Shown: in pieces, positions 1 to 8,614 of the stretch
How the letters are laid out: every line of letters starts with the position of its first letter
Position numbering within the stretch: position 1 is the first letter of the stretch
Origin: Armatimonadota bacterium
Lineage (GTDB): Bacteria; Armatimonadota; DTGP01; JAHWJO01
DNA: 17,947 nucleotides
Direction of reading: 5' to 3'
Assembly (NCBI GenBank): GCA_019348365.1
Contig: JAHWJO010000022.1
Coordinates: forward strand, 1 to 17,947
Position numbers and translations under genes: made by a program
The notes under the pieces: generated by a model
The model's input: only the letters and a program-made list of their open reading frames with translations
The model's database searches: none
Told to the model about the DNA's origin: nothing

Positions 1-1
1 C

Positions 2-898
2 CCATACTGGCAGTCGGAGGGCCATCTGGTCGAAGGAGAACAATGGTTCGAAGAGTTGCTGAATTTAGCGCCCCGCGGGGGAAACCCCTCCGTGCGATCC
101 AAAGCCCTCCGGGGAGCGGGGATCCTCGCGCTTTATAAGGGGGAGTTCCGCCGGGCCGAAGACCGGCTGAAAGAGAGCGAGGGGATTTGCCGGGGGCTGG
201 GGGACAAGTCGGGGCTGGCGCAGGCGCTCTACTTCCGGGGAGTCCTGGCACGCCACCATGGACGCTTCGAGGAGGAAAAGGCGCTCTTTATAGAGAGCAC
301 GGCCCTCTTTGTGTCGTTGGGAGATTCTTCCTGGATTGCCCGGTTCTCAGGTAACCTGGAATACAGGGTGGAGTATTACAGGAAGATCGGGGACCGGTCC
401 AACCTTGCAAAAACCCTGAACAACCTGGGGGATAAGATTCGGTTACAGGGGGACCTGGGACGCGCCCGCGAGCTGTATGAGGAAGGATTGTCGCTCTACC
501 GGGAGCTGCATGATCCCGGCGGGATCGCCTGGTCTCTGATGAATTTAGGGGAGACCCGGCGGGCTCAAGGAGAGGAAAGGGAAGCCTGGGCCCTTTTCCG
601 GGAAAGTCTGGTGCTCTGGCTGGAGGTAGGGAATCAACGGGGAATCGCGGACGCCCTTGCGGGTATGGCACGGTCCACGATAGGAGAACAGCCGGAGCGT
701 GCCGCTCAGTGGTTAGGAGCCGGTGAGGCAGCGCTGGATGAACTGGAAGTTCCCCGCATGGACGATCGACCGGGTTATGGTCAGGATGTGGCCCGGCTTC
801 AAGAGACGCTGGGCGAAACTCGCTTTGAAGCCTTATGGAGACAGGGAAGAGAGACTGGAATCGATCGGATCGCCTCCAAGGCGCGTCCGGAGCCCTAG
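2..898 (+). CDS. TPR-domain regulator, C-terminal part (AfsR/LuxR/SARP-type), 5' end outside window
   Basis: The reading frame is open to the left edge, so the gene starts upstream. The TTG at 56 is not a credible start because the upstream codons (PYWQSEGHLVEGEQWFEELL) already match the family. The visible part is a series of about 40-residue TPR-like units of the type GD(R/K)SGLA..L..LG......G....A..L..ESL.L...L. It ends in a block beginning ERAAQWLGAGEAALDELEVP and running to LGETRFEALWRQGRE. Such a block typically closes large ATP-binding regulators with an NB-ARC/AAA core followed by TPRs (AfsR/SARP or LuxR/adenylate-cyclase relatives). The family acts in the cytoplasm as a signal-sensing transcription regulator; the effector domain is not visible here. 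One repeat (about 325-395) is roughly 17 residues shorter than its neighbours. The gene ends with TAG, followed by a weak AAAATT/AATTTT inverted repeat at 901-918. Confidence 0.8.
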   Translation, partial: PYWQSEGHLVEGEQWFEELLNLAPRGGNPSVRSKALRGAGILALYKGEFRRAEDRLKESEGICRGLGDKSGLAQALYFRGVLARHHGRFEEEKALFIESTALFVSLGDSSWIARFSGNLEYRVEYYRKIGDRSNLAKTLNNLGDKIRLQGDLGRARELYEEGLSLYRELHDPGGIAWSLMNLGETRRAQGEEREAWALFRESLVLWLEVGNQRGIADALAGMARSTIGEQPERAAQWLGAGEAALDELEVPRMDDRPGYGQDVARLQETLGETRFEALWRQGRETGIDRIASKARPEP

Positions 899-1374
899 GA
901 AAATTCCGAGTAATTTTGAAAAGTGACTCCTCTCAGGCGTGAGCTCGAGAGCGTTTCGAGAGAGTTGGGGCGTATAATCAGTTGAGCCGTCGTCCCCAGC
1001 AGTGTGGATGAGGATTTGAAGATAGGGGAGCTAAAACACTCAACTTACGCAACTGTAAGGGGGGAGTTAGCAGATACAGGGTATACCAGCGAGAAATCTG
1101 GCGTAATAGGGGGCAGTCCTCACTATGCCTGCCGTTCGTGGACTGCTCTTGCGAGATTTCATCCCTCATAATCACGCTCAACGCTGTCTGCCGCTTTTTA
1201 GCTGTGTAAAGTGAGTAAAGCATTGATCATTCCCGAAGGAGCTGCCCCTTGAAACCCCCCGTTCATCAGGAATTCGGTCAGCTTGGGAGTATCAATTATT
1301 ACAAAGAGCGAGTGTCAGCCTGATAATGCCCACAACCATTGAATATTTGTTTTAATTTCTTCGAGGAATAAAAA
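899..1374. other. Intergenic spacer, AT-richer, no supported gene
   Basis: This is about 476 bp between the regulator and the giant gene. It is clearly less GC-rich than the flanking genes. The longest open frame (minus strand, 978-1223) has no convincing ribosome binding site or protein family character, and I do not annotate it. The last 80 bp, leading to the giant gene, are the most AT-rich and hold the promoter candidate and ribosome binding site listed separately. Confidence 0.6.
1299..1327 (+). promoter_or_regulatory. Candidate sigma70-like promoter for the giant gene
   Basis: TTACAA (1299-1304) and GATAAT (1322-1327) are separated by 17 bp in the AT-rich stretch upstream of the TTG start. 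The -10 match is good (5 of 6); the -35 match is poor (3 of 6). Placement is plausible, but this is only a consensus match. Confidence 0.3.
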
Positions 1375-1377
1375 TTG
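1363..1377 (+). promoter_or_regulatory. Ribosome binding site supporting a TTG start
   Basis: GAGGA at 1363-1367 lies 7 nt before TTG at 1375. No ATG or GTG in the right place precedes the signal peptide, so this site decides the start of the 2266-residue protein. Confidence 0.7.
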
Positions 1378-4300
1378 TATTTACCCCTTCTTGTCCCCCC
1401 ATCAAAGTCCAAGCCCATTCAAACGCTCCTGAGATGGGTCTTTCTCCTCCTTCTTACCTTGCTGTCCTCCCCCTCGCCAGCACAGGAGGCTGTCTATGTA
1501 CAGGACTTTGAAGGGACGGTCGGGACGGAGTGGTCGAGAAACGCGACCCGTTCGGTTCCGATCACCGGGAAGCACCTGGGACCGTTCGGCTCGGTGCCGG
1601 TGGAGCTCGACCTGAACAACCTGCCGGTCCATCATTCGGTTTACACGCTCTCCTTCGACCTGTTCATCCTCGGCTCATGGGACGGCAACGGAGACGTCTG
1701 CTGCGGCCCCGATATCTTTACCCTTCAAGTCTCCGGCGGGCCACTGCTGACCCGTACCACCTTCAGCGGCGATCAGAACAACGGCACTCCGAATCCGAAC
1801 CAACAGGCCTACCCCCACCTCTATCCCGGCTCCGTCCACCCGGCCCGAACCGGAGCATCGAAGACCTACACCGCCGCCGCCGACGGAACCCCCGAAACCA
1901 TCAGCGTGTACCATATGCAATACACCTTCGCCCACAAGGGGGACCGGCTGCGGCTCCTGTTCCTCGCCCAGTTGAATGAAAATTTCCCCAACGAAGGCTG
2001 GGGACTGGACAACGTGGTTATCGAAACCGCCCAGGCGCCGGAGCTTACTAATGGAATGATCGATACTCTGAGCGGAAACGGCACGGCGGGGAACGTGGAC
2101 GGCCCCGCCGCCGGGAACCAGTTGAACACCCCCTACGACGTGGCGGTGTTCCGGATGGCCCCGCCGAATGTTCCCTACCGGAATTACGTCGCCGATACCC
2201 AGAACCACCGGGTGCGGACCTACGCCATCGATGGCAGCCTCTCCCCGTTTGCGGGCGGCGGCACGGGAACTGTGAACGTCCCTCCGGGCCAGATCAACCT
2301 CGCCGCACCCAAGGGCGTCATGGTGGATAGCCTGGGGCACCCTTACATCGTCGATTCCCTGCACCACCGCGTCCTGAAGCTCGATTCGAGCGGCAACCTC
2401 GTCGCCGTCGCGGGGACCGGGACCGCCGGGTTCTCCGGCGATGGGGCGGCGGCGACCTCCGCGCAGCTCAGCGCCCCCACCCGCATCGCGTTCGATCCGC
2501 AGGGGAACCTCTACATCGCCGATACCGGCAACCACCGCATCCGGAGGGTAGACCGGAGCGGCGTGATCACCACTGTGGCCGGGGGCGGCACGGACGCGTC
2601 CCTCGACAGCGGCCCCCCCACCGGCCTCAAGCTGAGCAGCCCCAACGGCGTGGCGGTGAATACCGCCGGACACCTCTTCATCTCGGACACGCTGAACCAC
2701 CGCGTCCTCCTCGTGGATCTGTTCCGGAGTATGGCGCAGCCGTACGCGGGGAGCGGGACCGCTGGTTTCGGCGGGGACGGGCAGCCCGCCGCCTTCGGAC
2801 AGCTCAACTCCCCGCAAGGGCTGGCGACGGACCTCGCGGGCAACCTGTTCATCGCCGACTCCGGCAACCACAGCATCCGCGTCGTGACTTCAGATCAGAC
2901 CCTCGGCACGCTCGCGGGTTACGGCATCGCCAGCTTCTTCGGGGATCAAGGCCCCGGTATCTCCGCCGGGTTGCACACCCCGCGCGGCCTGAGCGTCGAT
3001 GCCGAAGGGAACCTCCACATAGCGGACTCCGGCAACCACCGCATCCGCATCCTGCACAACGTCGCCGCGCCGGGGGTGTCGGGCGTCTGGCCTCTCAGCC
3101 TGACGATTCCCACGACGCCGAAGATCTCTGCGTACGGCATCACGCCGTCGCAGGCGGCGTACCTGCCCGAGCAGACCATTGGCGTGTCGGCCAGCATCTC
3201 CAGCCCCAACCCCCTGAAGCTCGTTCAGGCGTGGGTCGGGAACGGCGCGCCCGTCAACCTCCAGCTTTCAGGTGGGTCGGGCCAGTACGCGGGCTCGGTG
3301 AAGATCCCCAACCTCGACCTGAACGTGGAGAAAGTGACGCTTTTCATCGTCGCAGAGAACGACAAGGGAGAGAAGGACACCGTCCGGCACGAGCTCGCCA
3401 TCAACCAGAGCCCGCCGGTCATCACCGATTTTCTCGTCCAGCCGTTCGGGCCGTATTCGCAGGGGCAGGAAGTGGAAGTGGCGATCAAGGTCTCCAGCGC
3501 CTTCGCGCTCGCGCGGGGCGGGGTGACGGCGAAGATCGGTCCCGGCACGCCTATCACACTCCAGCAAGTCGGCGGCGAGTGGCGGGGGCGGGTCCGGGTC
3601 CTCACCGCCACCGACGCGGCGACCTCGGCGGAGCTGCTCGTGACGGCGCGGAACGTTCGGGGGCAGGAAGCCACCAAAACCTGGTCCCTGCCCGTGGACC
3701 GGACCTATCGCATCACCTCTTTCTCGGTGGACGAGCGCGGCCCGTACCTCCCCGGCCAGACGATCAACGTCCACGTCACCGTCACGGCGGATTCCCCCTT
3801 GGGCGACGTGCGGGTAAACGGGCACGTCGGCTTTGGAATGCCGGTCCGGTTCACCCGGCGGGACAATACGTTCAGCGACGCGGTGAGGATCCCCGGAGAC
3901 ATCACCTCGGACACGGCGTACCTCGTCGTCGCCGTCACGGACGACAAGGGGAAGAAGGGCGGCATCACCTGGCCGCTCCCCATCGACCAGACCCCGCCCG
4001 CCATCACCGGCTTCAGCGTGGACGTGAAGGGGCCGTACACGCCCGGGCAGATGCTCCCCGTCACCCTCACGGTCAGCAATCCCCGCCCGATTCGGAGCCT
4101 GACGGCCCAGATCGGCAACGGGTCGAAGACCTCCCTACGGCTGGCGCAGGGCAACGGGGTCGGCAGCGGCAACATCTGGAAAGGGACGGTACCGGTCCCG
4201 CAGCTCGCTTCCACCGTGAGCCTGGTGGATCTTATCGTGGCGGCGGAAGACCAACTGGGCCGCAAAGGCTCCTTCACCCACAAGGACCTGCCGATCACCC

Positions 4301-7300
4301 ATCAACCGATCAACTTCACCGACTTCGTGGTGAACCCTCCGGGGCCGTACACGCCGGGCCAGCGGGTCGGGGTCGTCGTCAAGGCATCGGGGATCAGCCC
4401 CATCGTCGCCATGAGCGCCCGGTTCGGCACCGGCCCGGCGGAACCGATGCGCCTCCGGGGCGGCGAGTGGCGCGCGGAGCTGACGATCCCGCCCCTGAGC
4501 CAGATCGGCCAGCGGTTCAACATCACCATCGCGGCGACGGACGACGCGGGCCGCACCGGCACGTTCGTCTGGTCGGATACGCCGGTGGATGCGGAGCCGT
4601 TCAAGATCCTCGAATTCCAGCCTGCCCCAACGGTGATACACACCGGCGGAGAGAAGGCGACGGTCTCCCTCCGCATCCAGAGCAGCAAGGCGCTCACGGA
4701 CGTGCGGATAAATGCTGGCGCGGGCCGGTGGACACCGCTGCGGAAAGCGGGCGACATGTGGAGCGCGGACGTGCTCCTGCCCACCGTCGGGCCAAATACG
4801 AACCAGATCCCGATCCAGGTGTACCTGCGGGACGAAGCGGGCCGGGAGCACCGGGAATCGCGCAACCTCGGCATCCGACCCGGCTCCTACAACCCGAACG
4901 GCGCGCCGCCCGCCCTGGTCAGCGAGAACGTCGAGGACGAGCCCGGCACGGGGCGCAAGATCCTCCGCCTCGGATGGGTCTACTTCACCGCCGACCGGAT
5001 CACCAAAACCGGCCAGAGCGGCGACGGCAACACTTTCACCTACCGGCTGGAGGGGAACGCCGCCGCCAACGATTTCCTCCGCTTCGACGGCAACGTGGAA
5101 ACAACGCTGGACAAATCGAAGCTGGAGGCGGAGATCACCCTGAATACGGGGCGGCTCTACCTGGACGGCATCCCGAAATTCGGGAAGGTGACTCTCTGGC
5201 AGGGGCAGTCCCTGAAGTTCCGCATCGACGGGCGCGGGGAGCTGTTCCGGCTCGTTCCAATGGGCACGGGAGACCTGTTCCGGCTCGCGGGGCTGAAGCT
5301 CCCTATCGAGAGCGCCCAACTCCTCCTGCCGAACCTCAACGTGCCGGGCGCGCAGCTTCCCGGTCTGAAGATCAACGGCAAGCTCGAATTCCCGATCCCG
5401 CAGGTGCCCGGATTGAACGTCCCGGCGGTCCAGGGCCTCAAGGTGGACGTGAAGGAGCTGACTCTCACCCGGAACCCGGAGAAGCCGGTCCTCTTCACCG
5501 GGGACATCGGCCTGCCGGACATCCACCTCGGCGCGTTCAAGGTCACGAACGTCAAGCTGAAGTTCGTCGACGGCAAGAACGGCGCCCCGGACATCTTCGA
5601 GGGGACGGGGACGTTGATCGCGCCGAACGTGTTCCAGGTGCTCGGCGAGGTGAAGTTCATCGGCGGGTCGCTGGACATGGTGCGGGCGTACGTCACCGGG
5701 TCGGGCGGCATTCCGATCGGCCCCGTCATCGTCACCGGCGGCGAGATCAAGGTGGCGGGGCTGCGGGGCGTCGATCCGTTCACCCTCTTCCTCGGCTTGG
5801 ACCTCACAGTAGGGGATGCGTGGCTGAAGAACATCGTCCAGCTTCAACACGCCGGGATCACCTACACTTATCCGACCCGCCTGGAAGGCTCCAGCGACCT
5901 CAACATCCTCACACAGAAAGCGGCGGAAGCGGCCCTGAAGATCGACCTGCCGAGGGAGCTGGGGATCAACGGCAGCGTGGAGCTGTTGAGCAGCTTCCCG
6001 ATCTTCGATGTGGACTTTGGGGTGCGGGGAGGCATCGCCCCCGGCGGCCCCTACTTCGAGGGGCACGCCAGCGGGACCGTGCAGATCCCGAACGGCCAGG
6101 GTTTCCCCTACGACGCGCTGAGGACCTTCCTCACGCTGCCGTACCCGATCGCCGCCGCCGGTATCAACGTCAGCAACGGGCAATTCTACTACTACACGTC
6201 ATTCAATCTCCTTCGCACCCCGGTAGGGAACGTCGATTTCTCCGTGAACGCGAAGGTGGCGCTGGTGAACAACGGCGTGGAGGTCACCGTCGGCACGAAC
6301 TACGGCAGCCTCCCCACGGTCCGGATCGGTCTCCTGGCCCAGGCCCCATCGGTGTACTGGAACGCCGCGTACGATCCGGTCATGCTGGAATCGCTGGGCC
6401 GGGACCGCCAGAGTCTCGGAGACAGCCCGCTGGAAGGCAATGGCATCTACATCGCCCGGAATGGGGGAGGGTTCCGGCCGCTTCAGAGCAGCCCGCCGGA
6501 GCAGAACGGTCAGCCCCAAGACCTGGCGAAGGTGACGGTGGCGGCGAATACCCCTCAGGTCATCTTCCGGGTGTACGGCTCGGCCGGCGCGCCCCGGTTC
6601 ACGCTCACACGCCCCGACGGCTCGAAGATCACGCCGGAGAACGCGGCGGAGAGCGGCGCGCTGTTCACCTATAATGCGGAGGAGAAGGTGAGCTTCTACT
6701 TCGTGATGAACCCGCCCGCCGGGGAGTGGACGGTCACGGCGGAGGACGGCTCCGGCGGTCCCTACGTGGTCGATGCGTTCGGAGCGAAGGCGCCTCCGGT
6801 CGTCTACAGCGTGACCGCCGCCCAGGCCGCGACGACGGCGGCCCTCGCCTACAACGTCACCGACCCGGACAGCCCGGCGAGCGTCTCCCTCTTCTACGAC
6901 GAAGATAATCAGGGCTTCGACGGGAAGCTGATCGCCAGAGACCTGCCGAAGAGCGAGACGGGCGCATACACCTGGAACTTCGGCGACGGCACGGTCAAGG
7001 CGGGAGAGTATTACGTCTACGCGGTGGCGGACGACGGCTTCACGCTGGATCGCCGGTACGCCGACACGAAGATCACCGTTACCGACCCGCTCGCGCCGGG
7101 CGTTCCGCAGGGGGTCGCCCTCCTCGCCGGGAACGAAAACAGCCTCACGGTGACGTGGTCGCCGCCGACCGGCCCGCAACTCGTCGAGGGGTACGAAGTG
7201 CGGTACGCCGTCGATCAGGGCGAGAACACCGTCCTCGACCGGGTGGCGGACGCGGCGAGTCAGACGAGCCTGCGGCTGACGAAGCTCGCCGGCAACACGA

Positions 7301-8175
7301 CCTACCGGGTGGCGGTGGTCGCCTACCGGATGTCTCAGGCCGAGGGCGCACAGAGGGCGCACAAGAGCCTGCCGTCCGCATCCACGACGGCGAAGACCGG
7401 CGTTGCATCTCCCCCGGTGGTGCGCCTCACCTCGCCGACGGGCGGGGAAACGCTGAATAACGGTCGTCCCATCGCGCTTACATGGACCGTCGAGGGGGGA
7501 GAAGACGTGGCCGAGCAGCGGGTGGAGCTGTCCACGGACGGCGGCCTGACCTTTACCCCTCTGCTCCGGGCGGAACCGTCGGAGCGTTCGTTGCAATGGC
7601 AGGCGCCTGCGGATCTCGTCAGCCGCGTCCTTCAGGTGCGGGTGACCGCCTTCGACAGCGCCGGGAACGAAGGGGCAGCGACGAGCGGGGACTTCTCCCT
7701 CGGCGTGGCTCCGCCGTCGATCCAGGAGGTTCTGCCCAAAACCCTCCCGCTCAACAAAGCGACGGTCCTGGCCGTGCAGGGCGCGGAGTTCTCGCCGGAG
7801 GCGCTCATTCGCCTGAACGACCGCTCCCTGGCGACGCTCTACCGCAACGGCAGCCTGCTCACCGCCGAAGTCCCCGCCGACATGGCCGCCCAGGAAGGGA
7901 CTCTGAAGGTTTCCGTCGTGAACCCCGACGGAGGGACGGCGGAGAGCAACATCGTGGTTTCGGTGGCTTGCGGAGATGCGGACCTGAACGGCGAGGTCGA
8001 AGTGAGTGACGCGGTGCTGGTCCTCCGATCCGTCGTCCGGGTCGTGACCCTGACCGAAAAGCAAGCCAGAGCGGCGAATACGGACGGCAACGCTCAGGTG
8101 GACGTATCAGATGCGGTCAAGATCCTCCGCATGGTCGTGAAGCTCGATCCCTCTTGCGAGTTGAAGAGCCCGTGA
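1375..8175 (+). CDS. Giant exported multidomain protein: NHL repeats, six Ig-like repeats, Fn3, IPT/TIG, dockerin-like C-terminus
   Basis: The product is 2266 residues with a TTG start. Residues 1-37 form a signal peptide (LLRWVFLLLLTLL, then SSPSPAQ). Residues 40-225 look like a jelly-roll or choice-of-anchor region. Residues 228-560 hold NHL repeats with the typical NLYIADTGNHRIRRVD and VAGTGTAGFSGDG signatures, implying a beta-propeller. Six Ig-like repeats start near residues 583, 683, 780, 877, 981 and 1078, most opening with I-T-x-F-x-V...GPY-x-PGQ. Residues about 1172-1700 are beta-rich and match no family I recognise. From about 1721 there is a pre-peptidase-like beta domain, then Fn3 (about 1908-2005), an Ig-like module beginning VRLTSPTGGE (about 2013-2105) and IPT/TIG (about 2113-2198). 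The C-terminus (2199-2260) has two dockerin-type calcium loops, D2201...D2212 and N2235...D2246. No catalytic motif was seen. A cell-surface or secreted binding or scaffold role is inferred. No cohesin partner is visible. Confidence 0.9.
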   Translation: MYLPLLVPPSKSKPIQTLLRWVFLLLLTLLSSPSPAQEAVYVQDFEGTVGTEWSRNATRSVPITGKHLGPFGSVPVELDLNNLPVHHSVYTLSFDLFILGSWDGNGDVCCGPDIFTLQVSGGPLLTRTTFSGDQNNGTPNPNQQAYPHLYPGSVHPARTGASKTYTAAADGTPETISVYHMQYTFAHKGDRLRLLFLAQLNENFPNEGWGLDNVVIETAQAPELTNGMIDTLSGNGTAGNVDGPAAGNQLNTPYDVAVFRMAPPNVPYRNYVADTQNHRVRTYAIDGSLSPFAGGGTGTVNVPPGQINLAAPKGVMVDSLGHPYIVDSLHHRVLKLDSSGNLVAVAGTGTAGFSGDGAAATSAQLSAPTRIAFDPQGNLYIADTGNHRIRRVDRSGVITTVAGGGTDASLDSGPPTGLKLSSPNGVAVNTAGHLFISDTLNHRVLLVDLFRSMAQPYAGSGTAGFGGDGQPAAFGQLNSPQGLATDLAGNLFIADSGNHSIRVVTSDQTLGTLAGYGIASFFGDQGPGISAGLHTPRGLSVDAEGNLHIADSGNHRIRILHNVAAPGVSGVWPLSLTIPTTPKISAYGITPSQAAYLPEQTIGVSASISSPNPLKLVQAWVGNGAPVNLQLSGGSGQYAGSVKIPNLDLNVEKVTLFIVAENDKGEKDTVRHELAINQSPPVITDFLVQPFGPYSQGQEVEVAIKVSSAFALARGGVTAKIGPGTPITLQQVGGEWRGRVRVLTATDAATSAELLVTARNVRGQEATKTWSLPVDRTYRITSFSVDERGPYLPGQTINVHVTVTADSPLGDVRVNGHVGFGMPVRFTRRDNTFSDAVRIPGDITSDTAYLVVAVTDDKGKKGGITWPLPIDQTPPAITGFSVDVKGPYTPGQMLPVTLTVSNPRPIRSLTAQIGNGSKTSLRLAQGNGVGSGNIWKGTVPVPQLASTVSLVDLIVAAEDQLGRKGSFTHKDLPITHQPINFTDFVVNPPGPYTPGQRVGVVVKASGISPIVAMSARFGTGPAEPMRLRGGEWRAELTIPPLSQIGQRFNITIAATDDAGRTGTFVWSDTPVDAEPFKILEFQPAPTVIHTGGEKATVSLRIQSSKALTDVRINAGAGRWTPLRKAGDMWSADVLLPTVGPNTNQIPIQVYLRDEAGREHRESRNLGIRPGSYNPNGAPPALVSENVEDEPGTGRKILRLGWVYFTADRITKTGQSGDGNTFTYRLEGNAAANDFLRFDGNVETTLDKSKLEAEITLNTGRLYLDGIPKFGKVTLWQGQSLKFRIDGRGELFRLVPMGTGDLFRLAGLKLPIESAQLLLPNLNVPGAQLPGLKINGKLEFPIPQVPGLNVPAVQGLKVDVKELTLTRNPEKPVLFTGDIGLPDIHLGAFKVTNVKLKFVDGKNGAPDIFEGTGTLIAPNVFQVLGEVKFIGGSLDMVRAYVTGSGGIPIGPVIVTGGEIKVAGLRGVDPFTLFLGLDLTVGDAWLKNIVQLQHAGITYTYPTRLEGSSDLNILTQKAAEAALKIDLPRELGINGSVELLSSFPIFDVDFGVRGGIAPGGPYFEGHASGTVQIPNGQGFPYDALRTFLTLPYPIAAAGINVSNGQFYYYTSFNLLRTPVGNVDFSVNAKVALVNNGVEVTVGTNYGSLPTVRIGLLAQAPSVYWNAAYDPVMLESLGRDRQSLGDSPLEGNGIYIARNGGGFRPLQSSPPEQNGQPQDLAKVTVAANTPQVIFRVYGSAGAPRFTLTRPDGSKITPENAAESGALFTYNAEEKVSFYFVMNPPAGEWTVTAEDGSGGPYVVDAFGAKAPPVVYSVTAAQAATTAALAYNVTDPDSPASVSLFYDEDNQGFDGKLIARDLPKSETGAYTWNFGDGTVKAGEYYVYAVADDGFTLDRRYADTKITVTDPLAPGVPQGVALLAGNENSLTVTWSPPTGPQLVEGYEVRYAVDQGENTVLDRVADAASQTSLRLTKLAGNTTYRVAVVAYRMSQAEGAQRAHKSLPSASTTAKTGVASPPVVRLTSPTGGETLNNGRPIALTWTVEGGEDVAEQRVELSTDGGLTFTPLLRAEPSERSLQWQAPADLVSRVLQVRVTAFDSAGNEGAATSGDFSLGVAPPSIQEVLPKTLPLNKATVLAVQGAEFSPEALIRLNDRSLATLYRNGSLLTAEVPADMAAQEGTLKVSVVNPDGGTAESNIVVSVACGDADLNGEVEVSDAVLVLRSVVRVVTLTEKQARAANTDGNAQVDVSDAVKILRMVVKLDPSCELKSP
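3121..4884 (+). repeat. Six protein-level tandem Ig-like repeats (about 97 codons each)
   Basis: Within the giant gene, units begin at about 3121, 3421, 3712, 4003, 4315 and 4606, giving spacings of 100, 97, 97, 104 and 97 codons. The shared core is I-T-x-F near the start, G-P-Y-x-x-G-Q about ten residues later, a mid-unit G(D/E)xW or similar before a short strand, and a closing W-x-L-P-(I/V)-D linker. The first and sixth units are the most diverged: the first has AYLPEQ and the sixth VIHTGGE in place of GPYxPGQ. DNA identity between units is low, so the duplications are old. Confidence 0.8.
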
Positions 8176-8222
8176 ATTACCAAGGGCCGCTCGGATACTT
8201 GGGAGCTGAATACGCCGGAGGC

Positions 8223-8461
8223 TTATCGTTGAGGGCAGCGACTTTCTACCCTCGCGCAGGGGTAAAGCAGGTCATCCATCCACTCGTCAACTGGACGTGG
8301 CGCATTTGATTGATGGCGCGATAACCGTCCGGGTACGGATCGGCCGGGGCGAACTCGTCCTGTAGATCCAGAAAGTCGATTTACGTCGGGGATGTATTTA
8401 CCATCTCGCGCAAGGCGGTGGGCCTGTCGATCTGGGGTAAAAAGTGATAGATGTCAATCAT
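8223..8461 (-). pseudogene. Possible broken minus-strand gene remnant, family not recognised
   Basis: Reading leftwards from ATG at 8461, the frame gives a 26-residue peptide starting MIDIYHFLPQID, stopped by TAA at 8381-8383. The same frame then continues with IDFLDLQDEF, PADPYPDGYRAINQMRHV to a TAG at 8246-8248. A neighbouring frame takes over near 8290 with RPVDEWMDDLLYP and stops at TAA 8223-8225. The composition is protein-like, unlike the Arg/Pro/Gly-rich shadow frames elsewhere. One stop plus one frameshift would explain a decayed gene of about 80 codons. I do not recognise the family, and chance is possible. Confidence 0.35.
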
Positions 8462-8475
8462 GAGAGATGTTGACA

Positions 8476-8506
8476 AGTGTAGGGGCTGCTAAGGAGCCCC
8501 TACACT
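8476..8506. terminator. Perfect 12-bp hairpin between convergent genes
   Basis: AGTGTAGGGGCT (8476-8487) and AGCCCCTACACT (8495-8506) are exact reverse complements around a 7-nt loop. The position between converging genes suggests a bidirectional transcription stop. There is no T-tract on either side, so a dispersed palindromic repeat is an alternative. Confidence 0.55.
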
Positions 8507-8614
8507 GTATCCCAATCCACGGTTTTGTGAGACATACGGAACAGACCAGCTTATCTCCTTGTAATTCGATGACGTACCCACCCGACGGATTTCACATCCT
8601 TTCCACGCGCCCTA

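Larger units (their letters stand above)
8176..8614. other. Intergenic region between convergent genes
   Basis: This is 439 bp between the giant gene (plus) and the CapA-type gene (minus). It holds a perfect hairpin at 8476-8506 and a stretch with coding-like minus-strand composition (8223-8461), both listed separately. I see no intact gene. Confidence 0.6.

Noticed and set aside
978..1223. 81-codon minus-strand open frame in the left spacer
   Set aside because: No ribosome binding site, no family features, and mixed composition; likely chance in AT-richer spacer.
3231..6674. 1147-codon plus-strand open frame inside the giant gene
   Set aside because: It lies in another frame of the giant, is extremely rich in Arg, Gly, Pro and His, has no domain, and is explained by the strong G/C third-position bias of the real gene.
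4135..8064. Two long antisense open frames (682 and 621 codons) under the giant gene
   Set aside because: Their Arg/Val/Asp/Gly-rich composition without motifs is typical of antisense shadows of GC-rich genes. The sense strand has clear NHL, Fn3 and dockerin signatures.
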